Positions 1 through 11,849 of a stretch of DNA of 64,000 nt are shown here, one piece after another; position 1 is the stretch's first letter; each line of letters begins with the position of its first letter. The stretch covers positions 196,501 to 260,500 of the forward strand of contig CAJQUW010012957.1 of the NCBI GenBank assembly GCA_907163375.1, read 5' to 3'. The translations under genes were made by a program, and so were the position numbers. The notes below the pieces were generated by a model. That model did no database searches and was not told the DNA's origin. It saw only the letters and a program-made list of their open reading frames with translations. This stretch comes from Prostheceraeus crozeri. Its lineage: Eukaryota > Platyhelminthes > Polycladida > Euryleptidae.

Positions 1-598
1 TACGACCACATATTTTCGACATTTTGAAATTTCTCCTCTATAGATAAGAATTTTGAGCTTTAAGCTGATTTGCAACTTCTGTAGTTTGCCAGTTCAGGAA
101 ATAGGTGGAGTAATTATGTTAATTGATACTCAGATACTTTTTAGCTCGTGTTCAATACATACTACTTATAAATGCAAAATTAGAAAAGGATTATTTGAAT
201 TCTAAAATGCTATTTATAGCAGCAAAAACCGCTTAAAATGTTAAGTCGACAGCATCACCAGACACAGCATGTTTTAAATAGACTCCACTGTAATTTTCAT
301 GAAATTCTGCGGACTATTTTAGATGCATACAACTATAAAATTTTAGGAAATTACTGCTTGAATTTTAAAATGCTATTTAGAATTACAAGATCAACTTGAA
401 ATGAAAAACTGACACCATCGGATACAGCATACCGAAAACAGATATACTTCATTTAGTTATGCCATATCAGTTAAGGTAAAACCTGTTTCGGCCAGCTGTC
501 CAATAGCCGCTATTGTCCTCTGTCACTTAGTATTGATTTTGATATCGGTCTTCGACAGTCTGTATTCTTACTTGCTTCTGTGTTTCATCTGTTGCGCC

Positions 599-870
599 CA
601 CAGAATTAAATTCTTTAAGCTTATCACTTTGCTAGAAGTGAAGACTGATTCAAAACGATGGCACATGGAGGAACTTGCTAAGTGGGTAAAAAGAAATTTT
701 TAATACCTTACAGAGATAGGAAAAATAGTCGTGCGCCGCTTGCGGATTGCTGTGAATTCCTTCAGAATGATCTGATAGCCACATTTCCTTCAGATTCGCA
801 AACGTTTTCTCGATAATGTTGGTTCCGCCTATCATTACTAAAAAAATAGAAGGCACACGAAATAACGTTC
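599..870 (+). mobile_element. hAT-like MITE, CACAGAATTAGA family, copy A (3' truncated)
   Basis: Starts with CACAGAATTAAA and follows the family through the TTGCTAGAAGTG and AGTGGGTAAAAAG segments to about 870, where similarity is lost. The distal end and terminal inverted repeat are missing. It is more diverged than the other copies and has an internal deletion where they carry GAAGAATTCAGATC. No target duplication is visible. See the 5925-6446 copy for the family description. Confidence 0.75.
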
Positions 871-933
871 AATTAAAGTTATTAATTGATTAAATTAAAT
901 TAATTAAAGTAATTAAAGTCAATTAAAGGATTG

Positions 934-1240
934 GAGTTATATTAGTGAAATATTATTGAGTCAAAATATTGAGCTGACAAGAATTGACTTTTTCCGAGTG
1001 AGAGTTGGAGGCATTTTGGAACCACTGGTTGTTTCTGTATCACTCCGCTCTCAATTGCCTGCCATTCCAGCTTCGCGCCAGATATTTGATATTTAAATTG
1101 ACTTGAGAGAAATTAAGTGCATACTGGAAATTTGTAGATAATAAACGGTTTTTAATATGAATTGAATAACACGACCGCAAAAGAAGCAAAAAAGGAGCAT
1201 TTTGAGATAATGTATTGAACTTTAAAGCCACTTTTAAACG
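934..1240 (+). repeat. dispersed repeat R3, copy 1
   Basis: About 300 bp highly similar to 4832-5125, in the same orientation. Both start at AGGATTGGAGTTATATTAG and run to GAACTTTAAAGCCACTTTT. This copy has an extra stretch near 1100-1125. No protein similarity or terminal repeat was recognised, and neither strand has a convincing frame. Preceded at about 870-930 by a TTAAT-rich simple sequence. Confidence 0.8.
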
Positions 1241-1288
1241 TTTTCAAGACGTTTCATTACATAGCAATGACATTTTTGAATTGAACTG

Positions 1289-3041
1289 GGGCCTGTTTCA
1301 TAAAATTAAGCAGTCTGATATGTATCAGTCACATTTTCAGCAGTGAAATATAAAGCATTGCTTTAAATTGCGTTTCATAAAAATTAATATTCCGACTGAA
1401 GATTATGCAGTCTAAATTAATCAGTGATACATATAGCGTTTCATAAAGATTTCGCACTGATGAAAACACTGATATATATCAGTGTGATTGAGTGATTAAA
1501 ACAATTGTGGATTATTCTTCGCAAATAAAATAATGCTATACAACCAATGATTTTTGACAGTAATTGAAATGATAATTAGAAGTCAATCTAAGGCAAATGG
1601 TTTTTTTGTTTTAATGCACTCGTGTAGATTGTTGACTGATTTAAATTTTCGCCACACATGTGCAAAACACGTGAAATAGCTTAATGTCTTCTTTCTAAAA
1701 AGAGCTATCCAAAAAAAATTGCCTATGGCAAATCTTGTCCTTGCGAAGAAGGCAGCTTTGTTTGGATCATTTGATGATGCATCACCAAAGAATCCAAACG
1801 TGAAACGTGGTGTGAAATTTGTAATCAGTTAAAAGCCATGGAGATCGATGTCATTCCATCCGGCAAGGACTGGACGTATGTGAGAGATACAACCTGGAGG
1901 AACATGGTTGACAACCTAAAAAAAAGATGGAGAGAAAGAAGAAGACGGGCACAGGGAAGGTGGAGCTGATGGATTTTGAGAAGGTTGTTCTCTGTAAGCC
2001 ATACATTTGCTATGAGACAAAATACTTGTTCCTGGATAGATTTAGAACACAATTATAAATCTACAAAGATATAATGAGAAAGCTTGTTACGAATAATAAG
2101 TTTAATCATGATTATGTTTGAACTTGTCCGTCACAATAAGGCATCAACAGTATTACAGAAGCATTAAAAATGACTGTGGCTAATACACCGGCTGAACTGA
2201 AAATAATAATTACCCCACTAATGTGCAAAAGATAGAAATTACCTATACAGTAAATACGTTTTCTGTTCTTGTTGAATTGAGTTATTTTGAGTGGTCTGTA
2301 GGTATAGGAAAAAAAATTTTGCTACCTTTGTGTTTGGAAGTTTGAAATTTCAGCTGTGTAGGCTACTATTCTTAGCTTAAAAAACCTCTGTAGGACAGAG
2401 CGGTGCATGGAATATTTGAGAATCTTTTTTTCTAGCTGTCATCGATGTAGGTAAAAGTCAATATCTCAACGTCTTTTAATATTTAAATGATTTCATGACA
2501 TGACTTTGAATGACGAATTTCTTCCGTACCTCATTACACGAAAGAAATCGAAGCCCTCAAATCAACCCTTTATAATTTTGCTGTTAACGACGTTTCATCG
2601 TCACAGCATTGCCACTTTTCAAAAGAAGAATTTTTCAATAAACAGTATCCAAATTTGTCATTCTGACAAATAGTTTGCTACTGACAGTAGAATTGAAAAT
2701 CAAAATCTGTTTTTCCATTTTCAAGTTATATTTGCAATCATTTCTCCGATATTTTAAGTTTCTATGACTTTCTCGATGATCATTCACATATTTATCAACC
2801 TCAAGAGGTTGATAGAAATTTTCACATTTCTACCAGTGAATTTCCATATTTTCAATTTCGAGCGCTACTGATACTTCTTTGTGAAACGCAATTCCATTGC
2901 AGACTGCTTAAAATACTGATTTTAAGCAGTGTGGGACTGATATAAATCACTGCTTTATATTTATTTTATGAAACGCAAAAAATTTTCCACACTGATAAAA
3001 ACACTGATATAAAGCACTGATTTATTTTGTGAAACAGGCCC
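1289..3041. mobile_element. PIF/Harbinger-like DNA transposon
   Basis: Bounded by inverted termini GGGCCTGTTTCATAAAAT (left) and, read from the other strand, GGGCCTGTTTCACAAAAT (right). The flanking trinucleotide CTG is duplicated at 1286-1288 and 3042-3044. The GGGCCTGTTTCA terminus and 3-bp duplication are typical of PIF/Harbinger. Both subterminal regions are full of short CACTGATAT and ATCAGTG repeats, so the ends can fold. The interior keeps a relic of the Myb/SANT-like second protein (see 1785-2055), and no transposase frame survives. Confidence 0.8.
1785..2055 (+). pseudogene. Harbinger Myb/SANT-like protein remnant
   Basis: The + strand reads KRETWCEICNQLKAM, then WRNMVDNLKKRWRERRR, which resembles the Myb/SANT-like helix-turn-helix of Harbinger second proteins (Trp-spaced helices, NLKKRW-type recognition helix). 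A frame change follows, after which KKTGTGKVELMDFEKVVL resembles the TGGGxxxxL linker usual in these proteins. The family protein binds DNA and assists the transposase. This relic has at least one frameshift and no clear start. Its position inside the GGGCCTGTTTCA-bounded element supports the call. Confidence 0.6.
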
Positions 3042-3044
3042 CTG

Positions 3045-3679
3045 ATCAATAGAATTTAATAATGTACTCGTATTTGGATTCATTAATGCTGTATGAATGA
3101 AATATTTTTCCCTCTATCTTCGCACTGACAAAGAAAACAGATAAAATTAAGCAATTTTAATTGAGGCTGTACGGTAGAGAATCAATATGACCACATTACG
3201 CTGCACCAGTGCAACTCGGACATCCATCTTAATGAGGATCACGAAGGTCAATTGCAAATATTTATCATAGACTAAATTCTATAAATAGTTTTATGACAAT
3301 AGCTTCAATTTTATGACGGTATTATATATTAGTAGGTTTAAGATTGACGTAATCAGCATTTACTTAGTACATTGTCGCATTCAAACTTCAGTTTGTCAGT
3401 TCGTCAGTCAAAGAAGTGTCATCTCTCTATCACGAGACAAATGAGTGTCCATGTGATTCGCTTCTTCTCGCGTCGATACAGAGTGTCCTACGGAAATTTA
3501 ACACGTTGCATGTCATGTTTGCAACAGTGATTTTCTCATCAATCTAATATGTCAGTCTTTCACTTTTTGTCTAAATAAAAATAATCAAACGACAGATACT
3601 GACATATTCAGTCGACGATCCTTCCCAGATGATGACAGGATTGCCATTATTTAAACGCAAGTGGTTCCCAGCTAACGAT
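3045..3679. other. unannotated spacer
   Basis: AT-rich single-copy sequence between the Harbinger element and the first CATAGAGTA MITE. I see no gene, RNA or repeat structure in it. Confidence 0.5.
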
Positions 3680-3687
3680 ATCTGCAC

Positions 3688-4335
3688 CATAGAGTAGGGA
3701 TATATATATATATAGGTAGAGTGTCGACTCAAAAAGTATCTATATACAGTGAACATTTTTATATGAAAAATGGACCACGCAGATTACGTACCCGTGGTCC
3801 AAAAAATTATTTGAGCAGTTCTAAAAAAAGTCAAAATTTTGCCAACTCATATACTACCGAGGTGACTCCTCTATGTAAGTAGTATGCAACAAGTTGGATA
3901 TCAAAAGGGATGAATATTTGCTAATAAGCATCCTAACTAAGTGGAAACTGATTATCAAGGGAATTTCATGATCCGTATTATAAAGGAAGTCTTGATGAAA
4001 AAGTCGACATCTTATTGTGCTTTCCTGGCTAAAATTTCATATTTCTAATTCATGAAAGCAATAGCAGGTCATCGAGTTGACAATTTAACAAATATTCCCT
4101 CTCCAAGGCTGTCATGACAAGGACGATATGTAAAATAATGCCATTTCCTTCTGCTTTGCTATCATGATCAGTCAATTCCGTTGTAATTTCTTCAAAACTG
4201 CATAAACGTGCATATCTCACATTTGGAAACAATACCAACTATATCCACCTCGAGCTCATTTAATAAAATCGAAAGTGCATTCACATTGGGGATTAAATAA
4301 ATGCGAAGTTACCACTCTACCTAACATACTCTATG
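3688..4335. mobile_element. CATAGAGTA-family MITE, copy 1
   Basis: 648 bp bounded by CATAGAGTA and TACTCTATG. It is flanked by ATCTGCAC (3680-3687) and ATCTGCAT (4336-4343), an 8-bp duplication with one change. It shares the AGAGTGTCGACTCAAAAA block near its left end and a CATATCTCACATTT block near its right end with copies at 47193-48008 and 62619-63461. There is a TATATATA run near 3710. The 8-bp duplication points to a hAT-like element. No transposase sequence is present. Confidence 0.8.
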
Positions 4336-4831
4336 ATCTGCATCGTCAGCACCAAAGCGAGTTCCGTTTGTAGGATGAACAAATTTCAAAGATATCTCGT
4401 CTGCATGTATCGGCCTATGTTATCTGAATGGCCAGTTTTTTTACCAAATTTTATATTTTCTCTTAACATTTCGAAAGAAGTGTTAAAGGTAGAGAAAATT
4501 TGAAATGGTAGCTATTTATATTCCATGTAAACGTGAGAATTTGACCTACATGCATGGCTGCCTGCAGTATTTTGCAAGCTTGTGTCTTATACACGTATAT
4601 AGCATGCCATAGTCACTGACAGAATTGGATCGGTCTAATGATGTCTAATTTATTATATTAACAGCTTGATTCCATTCTATTTTGAGGTCTTGATGTAGCT
4701 GAACTGAGCTAACGTTATATTCGGTTGTGAAACTCTGCAATGCATCAATGATTTCAAAAATTGCTTGATTCAACGTAAAGACCATACCCTAGGAAGAAAT
4801 GATGAAAACTGCTTATTACGATGATTGATTC

Positions 4832-5125
4832 CAGGATTGGAGTTATATTAGCGCAATTATTGAGTCAAAATATTGAGCTGACAAGAATTGACTTTTTCCG
4901 AGTGAGAGTTGGAGGCATTTTTGAACCACTGATCCTTTCTGTTTCACTCCGATGTCAATTGCCTGCCATTCCAGCTTCGCGCCAGATATTTCATATTTAC
5001 AGAAATTTCTAGATAAGAAACGGTTTTTAATATGAATTAAATAACGACCGCAAAAGAGGCAAAAAGGAGCATTTTGAGATAATGTATTGAACTTTAAAGC
5101 CACTTTTGAACCGCTTTTAAACATG
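4832..5125 (+). repeat. dispersed repeat R3, copy 2
   Basis: Second copy of the repeat at 934-1240, same orientation. A 93-codon open frame on the - strand exists here but is broken in the other copy, which argues against coding. Function unknown. Confidence 0.8.
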
Positions 5126-5744
5126 GCTCAATGAACGTCTTCTGTGCATATTACTTCGTGTTTTCTTTGTAAAATCAAGCACATTCCTTTAAATTCGTTG
5201 GGATGTCGTTAAAATACACCATGCATGCTGTTAAGCCTCTGTGTTGGTGACAATTATACAGACTTGTTGACAAGCGTGACGGATGCAATATTCACAGGGG
5301 TAGCAAGTTCTGCTACAAGGCTATTGTCTCTCCATGGTTGGCTGGCACAGAGGTATATTGTTGATATTACACTCATGCCTTTTTTCACACATAGAGCCTG
5401 CTTCTAAGATACTGATCCATTTGATAGTTGCGTTTTAGCAGTTAAAGCATATCCATGGTCTCGGAGACCCCATTTGAAGTTTCAAGTAGTTTTAGACTTT
5501 TTCTTTGAACCAGTTTCACGTGCAACTCGTTATAGGTTGTTTAACTTTAGAATCAGTTTTAAAAAATATCTCTTCATTTCTTGCAGAATTGTATATATTA
5601 TGTTTCAAAACTTCTACTTTTATCTCACAAATGGATGTGGAAAGCTTAAGTTCCACATTTCTGGATGATCGGTAGGTGATCTGTGACTGTCAAACATGGC
5701 AGTCGATGAGACGAATTCGGAGAGAGAAGAATGCACAGACAAGT
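5126..5744. other. unannotated spacer
   Basis: No gene or repeat recognised. Short open frames here have no family resemblance. Confidence 0.4.
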
Positions 5745-5924
5745 AACAGATTTTACAGATTTTACAGATTGTAAAATAGAAACTTACAGTTGTGAAATTT
5801 TCGATTTCATGTCTTCTTGCAATTGTAACTGTAAAACTGCGAAACTGTATTCTGTAAAACTGTAACTCTGTGACTGTAAAACTGTAAATTACAGTTACTG
5901 TAGTTTGATAAAATCGGCCCCAGG
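5745..5924. repeat. CTGTAA-rich inverted-repeat element, right half
   Basis: Contains many TTACAG and CTGTAAAACTG motifs and ends with TTTGATAAAATCGGCCCC, the inverse of the GGGCCGATTT terminus at 6509. About 120 bp (near 5760-5880) is repeated directly at 6540-6660. A hAT-like MITE is inserted in its GCCCCAGG end. Confidence 0.55.
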
Positions 5925-6446
5925 CACAGAATTAGATTGTTTAACCGCATCACTTTGCTAGAAGTGCAAACTGATTCAAAACAATGGCACATGAAGGAAC
6001 TTATTAAGTGGGCAAAAAGAATTTCTTAATACCTTGCAGAGATAGGAAAAATAGTCGTGCGTCGCTTGCGGATTGCTGTGAATTCCTTCAAAATGCTCCG
6101 ATCGCCACGATTCCTTCAGATTCGAAGAATTCAGATCATTGCGCTAAAGTTTTCTCAATAATGTTGGGCAGTCTGATCATTATTAAAAAAGTTAGCAGGC
6201 GCACGAAAAAACGTACAGAAACTTCTCTGTAGAACTTGACATCGACTGTGTCTCTTTGCTGTGTGATCCGGTTGATAACTGTCACTTAAACTTCAGACAA
6301 TTTTGCGTGTTTAATGTTGAACTGGCTGCTCATTGTTCGATTGCTATGGTATTATGTCAGCAGATTGTGCCATTTCATAGGCATTACATATTCCAATGTT
6401 TCCTTTCTAGTCAAACAGAAGAAGAGACGACCGGTCTAATTCTGTG
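5925..6446 (+). mobile_element. hAT-like MITE, CACAGAATTAGA family, copy B
   Basis: 522 bp with terminal inverted repeats CACAGAATTAGA and TCTAATTCTGTG and a perfect 8-bp target duplication GCCCCAGG on both sides (5917-5924 and 6447-6454). Terminal A2 and G5 and the 8-bp duplication agree with the hAT superfamily. This is the cleanest copy and defines the family. It contains a 74-codon open frame (6008-6232, starts MGKKNFLIPC) that recurs at the same length in four other copies. I see no transposase motif, so this is a non-autonomous element. Confidence 0.88.
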
Positions 6447-6508
6447 GCCCCAGGACTATAGAATTTTGATTAACAAATTTTTTCAACCGGAACTCCGGTG
6501 CGTCGTCA

Positions 6509-7116
6509 GGGCCGATTTCATGAAGGTTACAGTTTTACAGACTGTAAAATAGAAACTTACAGTTGTGAAATTTTCCATTTCATGTCTTCTTGCAATTGTA
6601 ACTGTACATTAAACTGTGAAACTGTATTCTGTAAAACTGTGATCTGTAGCACTGTGAATTTTCGTTCATGATCCTGTGAGATATCAGTTTCATGAGTTAC
6701 AATCAACTGTGAATACAGTCTATAAAAGCTATCGTGCTGTTAAGCTCTGTAAAACTGTGAAAATCAATTCTTATGGTTTTGACCCAGTGTTGGATTTGCT
6801 TGGGATGAATCGAATAGAATGGACGGAGAGAGTTTTTAAACATCGTATTAATTTTGATTCAACAGAGTCAAAAACAAAATCTTCAAATTTTTGCTTAACA
6901 TGATGACAAAATGTCAATGGCACAATGCGAGTATGTGAACTACGTTCATTCAATCATACGACAACAGAACAGTAAACAACAGACACGCAACAAGCTAACA
7001 CACGAACAAATATGAAAGTTTTCAGACACTTGCACAATAGTGGGTCATTCACACATATGATCAGTTTTACAGTTTACAGCTTACAGCTAGAGTGATTGTA
7101 ATTCATGAAATCGACC
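6509..7116. mobile_element. CTGTAA-rich MITE with GGGCCGATTTCATGAA ends
   Basis: The left end GGGCCGATTTCATGAA is matched by TTCATGAAATCGACC at the right. Subterminal stretches are dense in TTACAG/CTGTAA. The terminus resembles PIF/Harbinger-type GGGCC ends, but no clean target duplication was found. A second end-like TCATGAAATCGC lies at 7173-7185. No coding content recognised. Confidence 0.5.
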
Positions 7117-7186
7117 TTTGCAATTCCCTGTAACTGTTAAATTGTAGATTACAGTCTCCTGTAATCTCATGAAATCGCTACACTTC

Positions 7187-8037
7187 ACACTATCGTCTCT
7201 CATGCAAAAATTCGATTTGCATAAATTTTGGCTTGTGGATAGAAAAATGCTTAAGTGCGTCTACCTGAAGTGTGGTGACAATTGATGAAGTTTTTTCAGA
7301 AAATTAGAAAACATTGTCTGATATTCTGGCTGGTGATTGTCTGATTGTCTGCTCTGAGCCGGCATTTTGTCTGCCCATTGTCTGATCATAATGGCTAATA
7401 TTTTCACTAGTATTTGGCTGCTTACAGATTACAGCTAAGTGTTTAAAAACATGCTAAGTGCTTGCATGAGGTAACTTCATCACGCAGTCAACCATAGGAT
7501 TGGAGTGAAATGTCATTGGTGAGAAAAGTCTTATTTTGTTCTGTATTTAATTTCAGGAAAAAAATGAGCTTCTAATTCGGTATCTGTATGGCTAAGGTCC
7601 TTGCAATGGCATCTTATGGATCCGCTCTTCGTCTTCTAGTGGAGGCAGCGAAGGTCATCCACTGCCCAAACCATAGAAAGGACATTGTGATGCTTCAGCA
7701 ATTCAATTTTCATCCAATGTCTTCATTCAGATCGTGTCATATACATTGAGCTGAAAGGGATAGGCTGTGATAAGGTGTTGGCAATAAACTTTCATTTGAT
7801 AAATGATTCCAAGTGTTTTACTTTATCACAACATCTGGAAGTATTTTATCATTCAATTTGTTATCTGATAAAACAAGTAAACGAAAAATCAAAGTGAACG
7901 AAAGATATAACTTTGTATTTTTTGGAATTCGATACAAAACGTTATCATTTGGTTCATTTCGTTTTCAGTTGTCATTTATAAGCTGTTTGGAGCTCTACAT
8001 TTAATACGCTAGACCCAGCTCAACCATCATAATGATC
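7187..8037. other. unannotated spacer
   Basis: No recognisable gene. A 54-codon open frame starting near 7590 (MAKVLAMASYG) has no family resemblance that I know. Confidence 0.35.
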
Positions 8038-8189
8038 GCAGATTGTCAGCTTGTATGGGCATTGAATAGAAATGTCTTCAGACTTAAACAATTTCAGCTG
8101 CCAAGTATTTTTGTGCTTAAATTGATCAAGTGGGAGTATACATGTACATGTGTCTTTCTATTCAATGCCCAGACAAGCTGACAATCTGC
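8038..8189. repeat. 152-bp fold-back MITE
   Basis: Two arms of about 35 bp with one mismatch, starting GCAGATTGTCAGCTTGT and closing with ACAAGCTGACAATCTGC. The arms also share the inner GGGCATTGAATAGAAA segment. The loop is about 80 bp. No target duplication was resolved. It would fold into a long hairpin. Confidence 0.75.
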
Positions 8190-8539
8190 AAAAAAAACTT
8201 TGGAGTTGCCTAATGCTTCGAAGACCATTAATAGAGTAACTGAAATATTCATGCAATGTTTATAAGCTTACAAACCATCAAATTTCAAAATATTTGGAAC
8301 TAGGTTGTGGACAGTTTATGTAAAAAGGCAAATGGGCGATTTTTTTAATGAAGTCTGCTGCTTATGAATCAAATGTATATAACAGGAAGCCTCTACGAAT
8401 ATGAGAGGTTCAACTTGATATTTAGTGCTTCTCAATATTGCAACGATACGCACATTGTCCCGTTTCCATTTGAAAACCCAGCTCTCGACATCTCGGTGAC
8501 TTACAGTCTGAGGTCAAATTGATGACCTGCATTCTGAAA

Positions 8540-8818
8540 GGATAACCGTGTTGGCCACAATTTCCACATCCAAAGTCTTCGGACCAATTTTCTTCGATTC
8601 AGTTAATTTCGTTCGCTATCTGGAAATGCTTAAAAATGAATTCCATACAACACTGAACAAAAATAAGAAGAAGACCAAGGTCATTGTGCATGACGGGGCT
8701 CTCACACAACCCTCTATCTCTGGATTTATCGCCGTGTGACTCCTTCCTCTAGGAATTTATCAAATCCAAGGTCTATGAGAGGCTGTTTAAAGGCATCGCA
8801 GCTCTGAAGCAACGAAGC
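8540..8818 (+). pseudogene. Tc1/mariner-superfamily DDE transposase remnant
   Basis: A frame reading STSKVFGPIFFDSVNF, then RYLEMLKNEF, resembles the block between the first and second catalytic Asp of IS630/Tc1/mariner transposases (IGPxFFxxxxxxERYLxML). VIVHDGALTQPS sits where the second Asp motif (QDGAPxH) is expected. A shift of frame then gives LDLSPCDSFL and KSKVYERLFKGI, matching the third-Asp block (PDLSPCDFFL, then LKxxVY). It is frameshifted, lacks the N-terminus and is cut off on the right by the purine tract at about 8819. Confidence 0.7.
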
Positions 8819-10985
8819 AGAGGGGGATCAGCGGAAAGAGAGAGGGGGGGTGGGAGGGGGAGGAGAGGATGGGGGGGAGGAGAGTGTGGAAATGGAGGGA
8901 AGGGAGGGGCGGGGGGCGTGGAGCGGGAGTGAAGGGGGGGAGGGGAGGAGACGGATAGGGAGGGGGAGAGAAGGGGGAGGAGAAGGGGAGGGTGCAGGGA
9001 AGATGAAGGGAGAGGAGGGGAAGGGAGGGGGAAAGGCTAGCGGGGGGGGGAGGAGGGAGGTGGGAGCGGAGGGGGGAGGGTGGGGGGAAGGAGGAGGAGG
9101 GGGAGGGAGGGAGGGTGGGAGGGAGGTGAGGGGGGGATGGGAGAGGGAGGGGAGGAATTGGGAGGCGGGAGGGGGAGGAGGGTGAAGGGGAGAGAGGGCG
9201 GAGGGAAGTATGTTGAGGAGGGTGGGGGAGGGGGAGGAGGGGGAAGAGGAGTTTTGAGGCGAGGAGAGGGGGGGGAGTGGAGGGAGGATGGGAGGGAAGA
9301 GGTTGCGGGAGGAGGAAGGAGGCGGGGGGATGGAGGGATGAGCCGGAGAGAGGGAAGGAGGGGAATAGGTCGCGGAGGAGGGGGGGAAGGAGAGGAGGGG
9401 GGCGGCGGAGGGAGACGGGAGGAGAGGCGGGGGGAGGAGAGGGGGGGGAGGGAGTGAAGAGGAGGGAGGGGAGAGAGGGGAGGGGTGGGGATGGGTGAGG
9501 GGAGGGGAAGGTGAGGAACGGGGGAAAGGCTTGGATGCGAGTGGGGAGAAGGAGGAAGGGGAGGGGGAGAGGGAGGTTGAAGGGGGGAGGAGGAGAGGGG
9601 GTAGGGGGAGGGGAAGGTGGGGCCGGGGGAAGGGGGGGGGAGGGGGAGGAGGAGGAAAGGGAGAGGGAGGGGGGGAGAGGAGGGGGGAACGACGACGGTG
9701 GGAGGGGATGGGAGGGAAAGGGGCGGGGAGGAGGGAGGAGGACGAGGACGGAGGAGGGGGGGGAGTGGGGGCGGGAGGGAGAGTGTGAGAAGGTGAGAGG
9801 GAAGAACGGAGGGGGGGGGTGGGGATACGGGGGAGGAGCAGGGTGGGGGTAGGGGAGGGAGGAGGAGAGGGCAGCGGGGAGGGAGGAGTGCTAGGTGAAT
9901 GAATAAGTGGGGAGGAAAGGGGGGAGGAGAGGAGTAGGGAGGAGGAGGGAAGAGAGAGGTAGGGAGAGGAGAGAGGAGGGGGAAGGAGGGGTGGGAGGGG
10001 GGGGAGGGAGGAGGAGGGAGGGGGGAGGGGAGTATGGCGAGGGGAGGGGGAGGTGGAGCGGAGGGGAGGGGGAGGAGTAGGGGGACGAGGAGATGTGGAG
10101 GAAGGGGGGGAATGGGGGGGAGGGGGATGGGCGAGAGAGGGGGAGGGAGAGGGGGGAGTAAGTGAGAGAAAGAGGGAGGGGGAGGGGGGAGGGGTGGGGA
10201 GGGAGCGGGAGGGAGGGGCGGTGGGAGGGAGGGAGGGGGAGTGAGGGGCGGGGGGGGACGAGGGGGTGGAGGCGGGGGTGGGGTGGGAGGAGAGGCGAGG
10301 AGAGGAGGAGGGGAGGGAGAGGAGGAGGGGGAAGGGGGGTGCTAGGAGGGGAGGGGGGAGAGGAAGGCGGGGAAGGAGGGGTGAGGGAGGGAGAGGAGGG
10401 AGGGAAGGGGGGGGAGAGGGGGGGGAGGGGGGGAGGGGAAGAAGGGGGGAGGAAGGGGGGGGGAGGGGAGGGAGGTGAGGGGTGGTGAGGGAGAGAAGGA
10501 GGGGGGAGGAGTGGGCGGGCAGGGGGGGAGGTAGAGGGGTGGAGGGGTTAGGGAGGGGGGAGGGAGGAGGAGGAGGGAGGGGAGGAGGGAGGTATAGTGA
10601 GGGAGCGAGGGGGATGGAGATGGGGGAGGGAGGAGGAAAGAGGGGAAGGTGAGACAGTAGGGGGGGAGAAGGAGAAGGAGGGAGGGAGGGAGGGGGGAGG
10701 TGGAGAGGGGTGGGGGCGTGGGGACGGCAGGAGAGGTGGATAGGAGGGAAGAGAAGGAGGGGAGGAGAGGAGGCAGGGAGGGGAGTGCGATGAGAAGTGA
10801 GGAGGGGAAGGAAGGTGAGGGAGGGGGGGAGGGGAAGGGTATGGGGAGAGGGGGGGGAGGGTCGGGAGGGGAGAGGAGGGCGGGCGTGCGGCGGAGGGGA
10901 GAGGGGGAGGGGGGAGGATGGCTAGAGTGCGGGTGGAGTGGGAGGGAGAAGCGGGTGGGAGGCGGGCGGGGGGCTGTTGAGGGAG
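8819..10985 (+). repeat. 2.15-kb G-rich homopurine tract (GGA/GGGA)
   Basis: Nearly every base is G or A on this strand, in irregular GGA, GGGA and GGGGA units with runs of up to about nine Gs and only scattered C or T. There is no fixed period. Long open frames on both strands (Gly/Arg/Glu-rich on +, Pro/Ser-rich on -) are products of composition, not genes. The tract has high potential for G-quadruplex and triplex structures. It begins abruptly after a transposase relic and ends abruptly at the pyrimidine tract. Confidence 0.95.
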
Positions 10986-11137
10986 CTTCTATTTTCTTCT
11001 GTCTTCTTCTGTTCCTTTTTCTTCTTTTTTCTTTTCTTTGTCTTTCTTTCTTCATCTTTGTCTCTTTCCTTTCTTCTTTTTTTTCTTCCCTTCTTTCCTC
11101 TATTTCTCCTTCTTTCTTTTGTCTCGTTTTTTTCTAT
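10986..11137 (+). repeat. pyrimidine tract (CTT/TTTC)
   Basis: About 150 bases of nearly pure C/T (CTTCTTTT-like units) directly abutting the purine tract, so purine/pyrimidine strand bias reverses at about 10986. The composition differs from the simple complement of the neighbour: TTC-rich rather than CCT-rich. Non-coding. Confidence 0.9.
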
Positions 11138-11841
11138 GAGTGCTCTTTACTTGGTGACATCAGAAATGTCATCAAACGCTTTCAACGATTATTGTCGTAG
11201 TCTTCACGTCGTCATTGAAGAAGGTGGACGATGTGAATACTGAATCTTTAAATCTTAAATCAAATTACTCCTTCCGAAGTTACTCTGAGTTTTCTATTGA
11301 CAATCATGAAAATTTAAAATGTGAAACTTTGAAAATAATTGTCAAAAAAATTATCAATTGAAAGTTTCGAAACTATTAAACAAAATCATAGATATGGGGC
11401 AACAACGATAAGATATAGTATGATTTCCAAAATGCTATATTCTCATGATCACATCACTGGCAGCAGTGACTTCATATTTCCATTTTCCCATGAATAAGAC
11501 GGGAATGAAAATTCAACCTTTGGCTGTATCACCCTGTATATAAAAGAATGACAATAGCTCATAGTATGCGCTGCAAGGCAATGAAAATAACACTCACTGT
11601 GTGTTCATTGTGCATCTGCTATACTGCTATACGGTTCCTATCATAGCAGGCACGCGTGAATGAGGGAACTCTCTGTCTCCGTCAATATACTAATTATAAT
11701 CTATGCTTTCATGCCGCAATTTTCTTTGGCATGTTTGTAGGGAAGCTTCTTGATTATAAATAGCACACTGATTTATTACGCAATCAGCTAGCAGCGAAAC
11801 GAATAATCGTCAGCCTCGGTGTCATACATTGACTATGATCG
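11138..11841. other. unannotated spacer
   Basis: AT-rich sequence with no recognised gene or repeat. Confidence 0.4.
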
Positions 11842-11849
11842 GTGGCCAC

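Noticed and set aside
6008-6232. 74-codon frame (MGKKNFLIPC start) repeated in five MITE copies as a possible small gene
   Set aside because: The opposite strand is equally open in young copies, changes look unconstrained and no protein family is recognised. It is kept only as a note in the MITE entries.
10342-11055. 237-codon proline/serine-rich open frame on the - strand and several Gly/Arg-rich frames on the + strand
   Set aside because: They are translations of the homopurine/homopyrimidine tract, where stop codons cannot easily form. No domain or splice context supports them.
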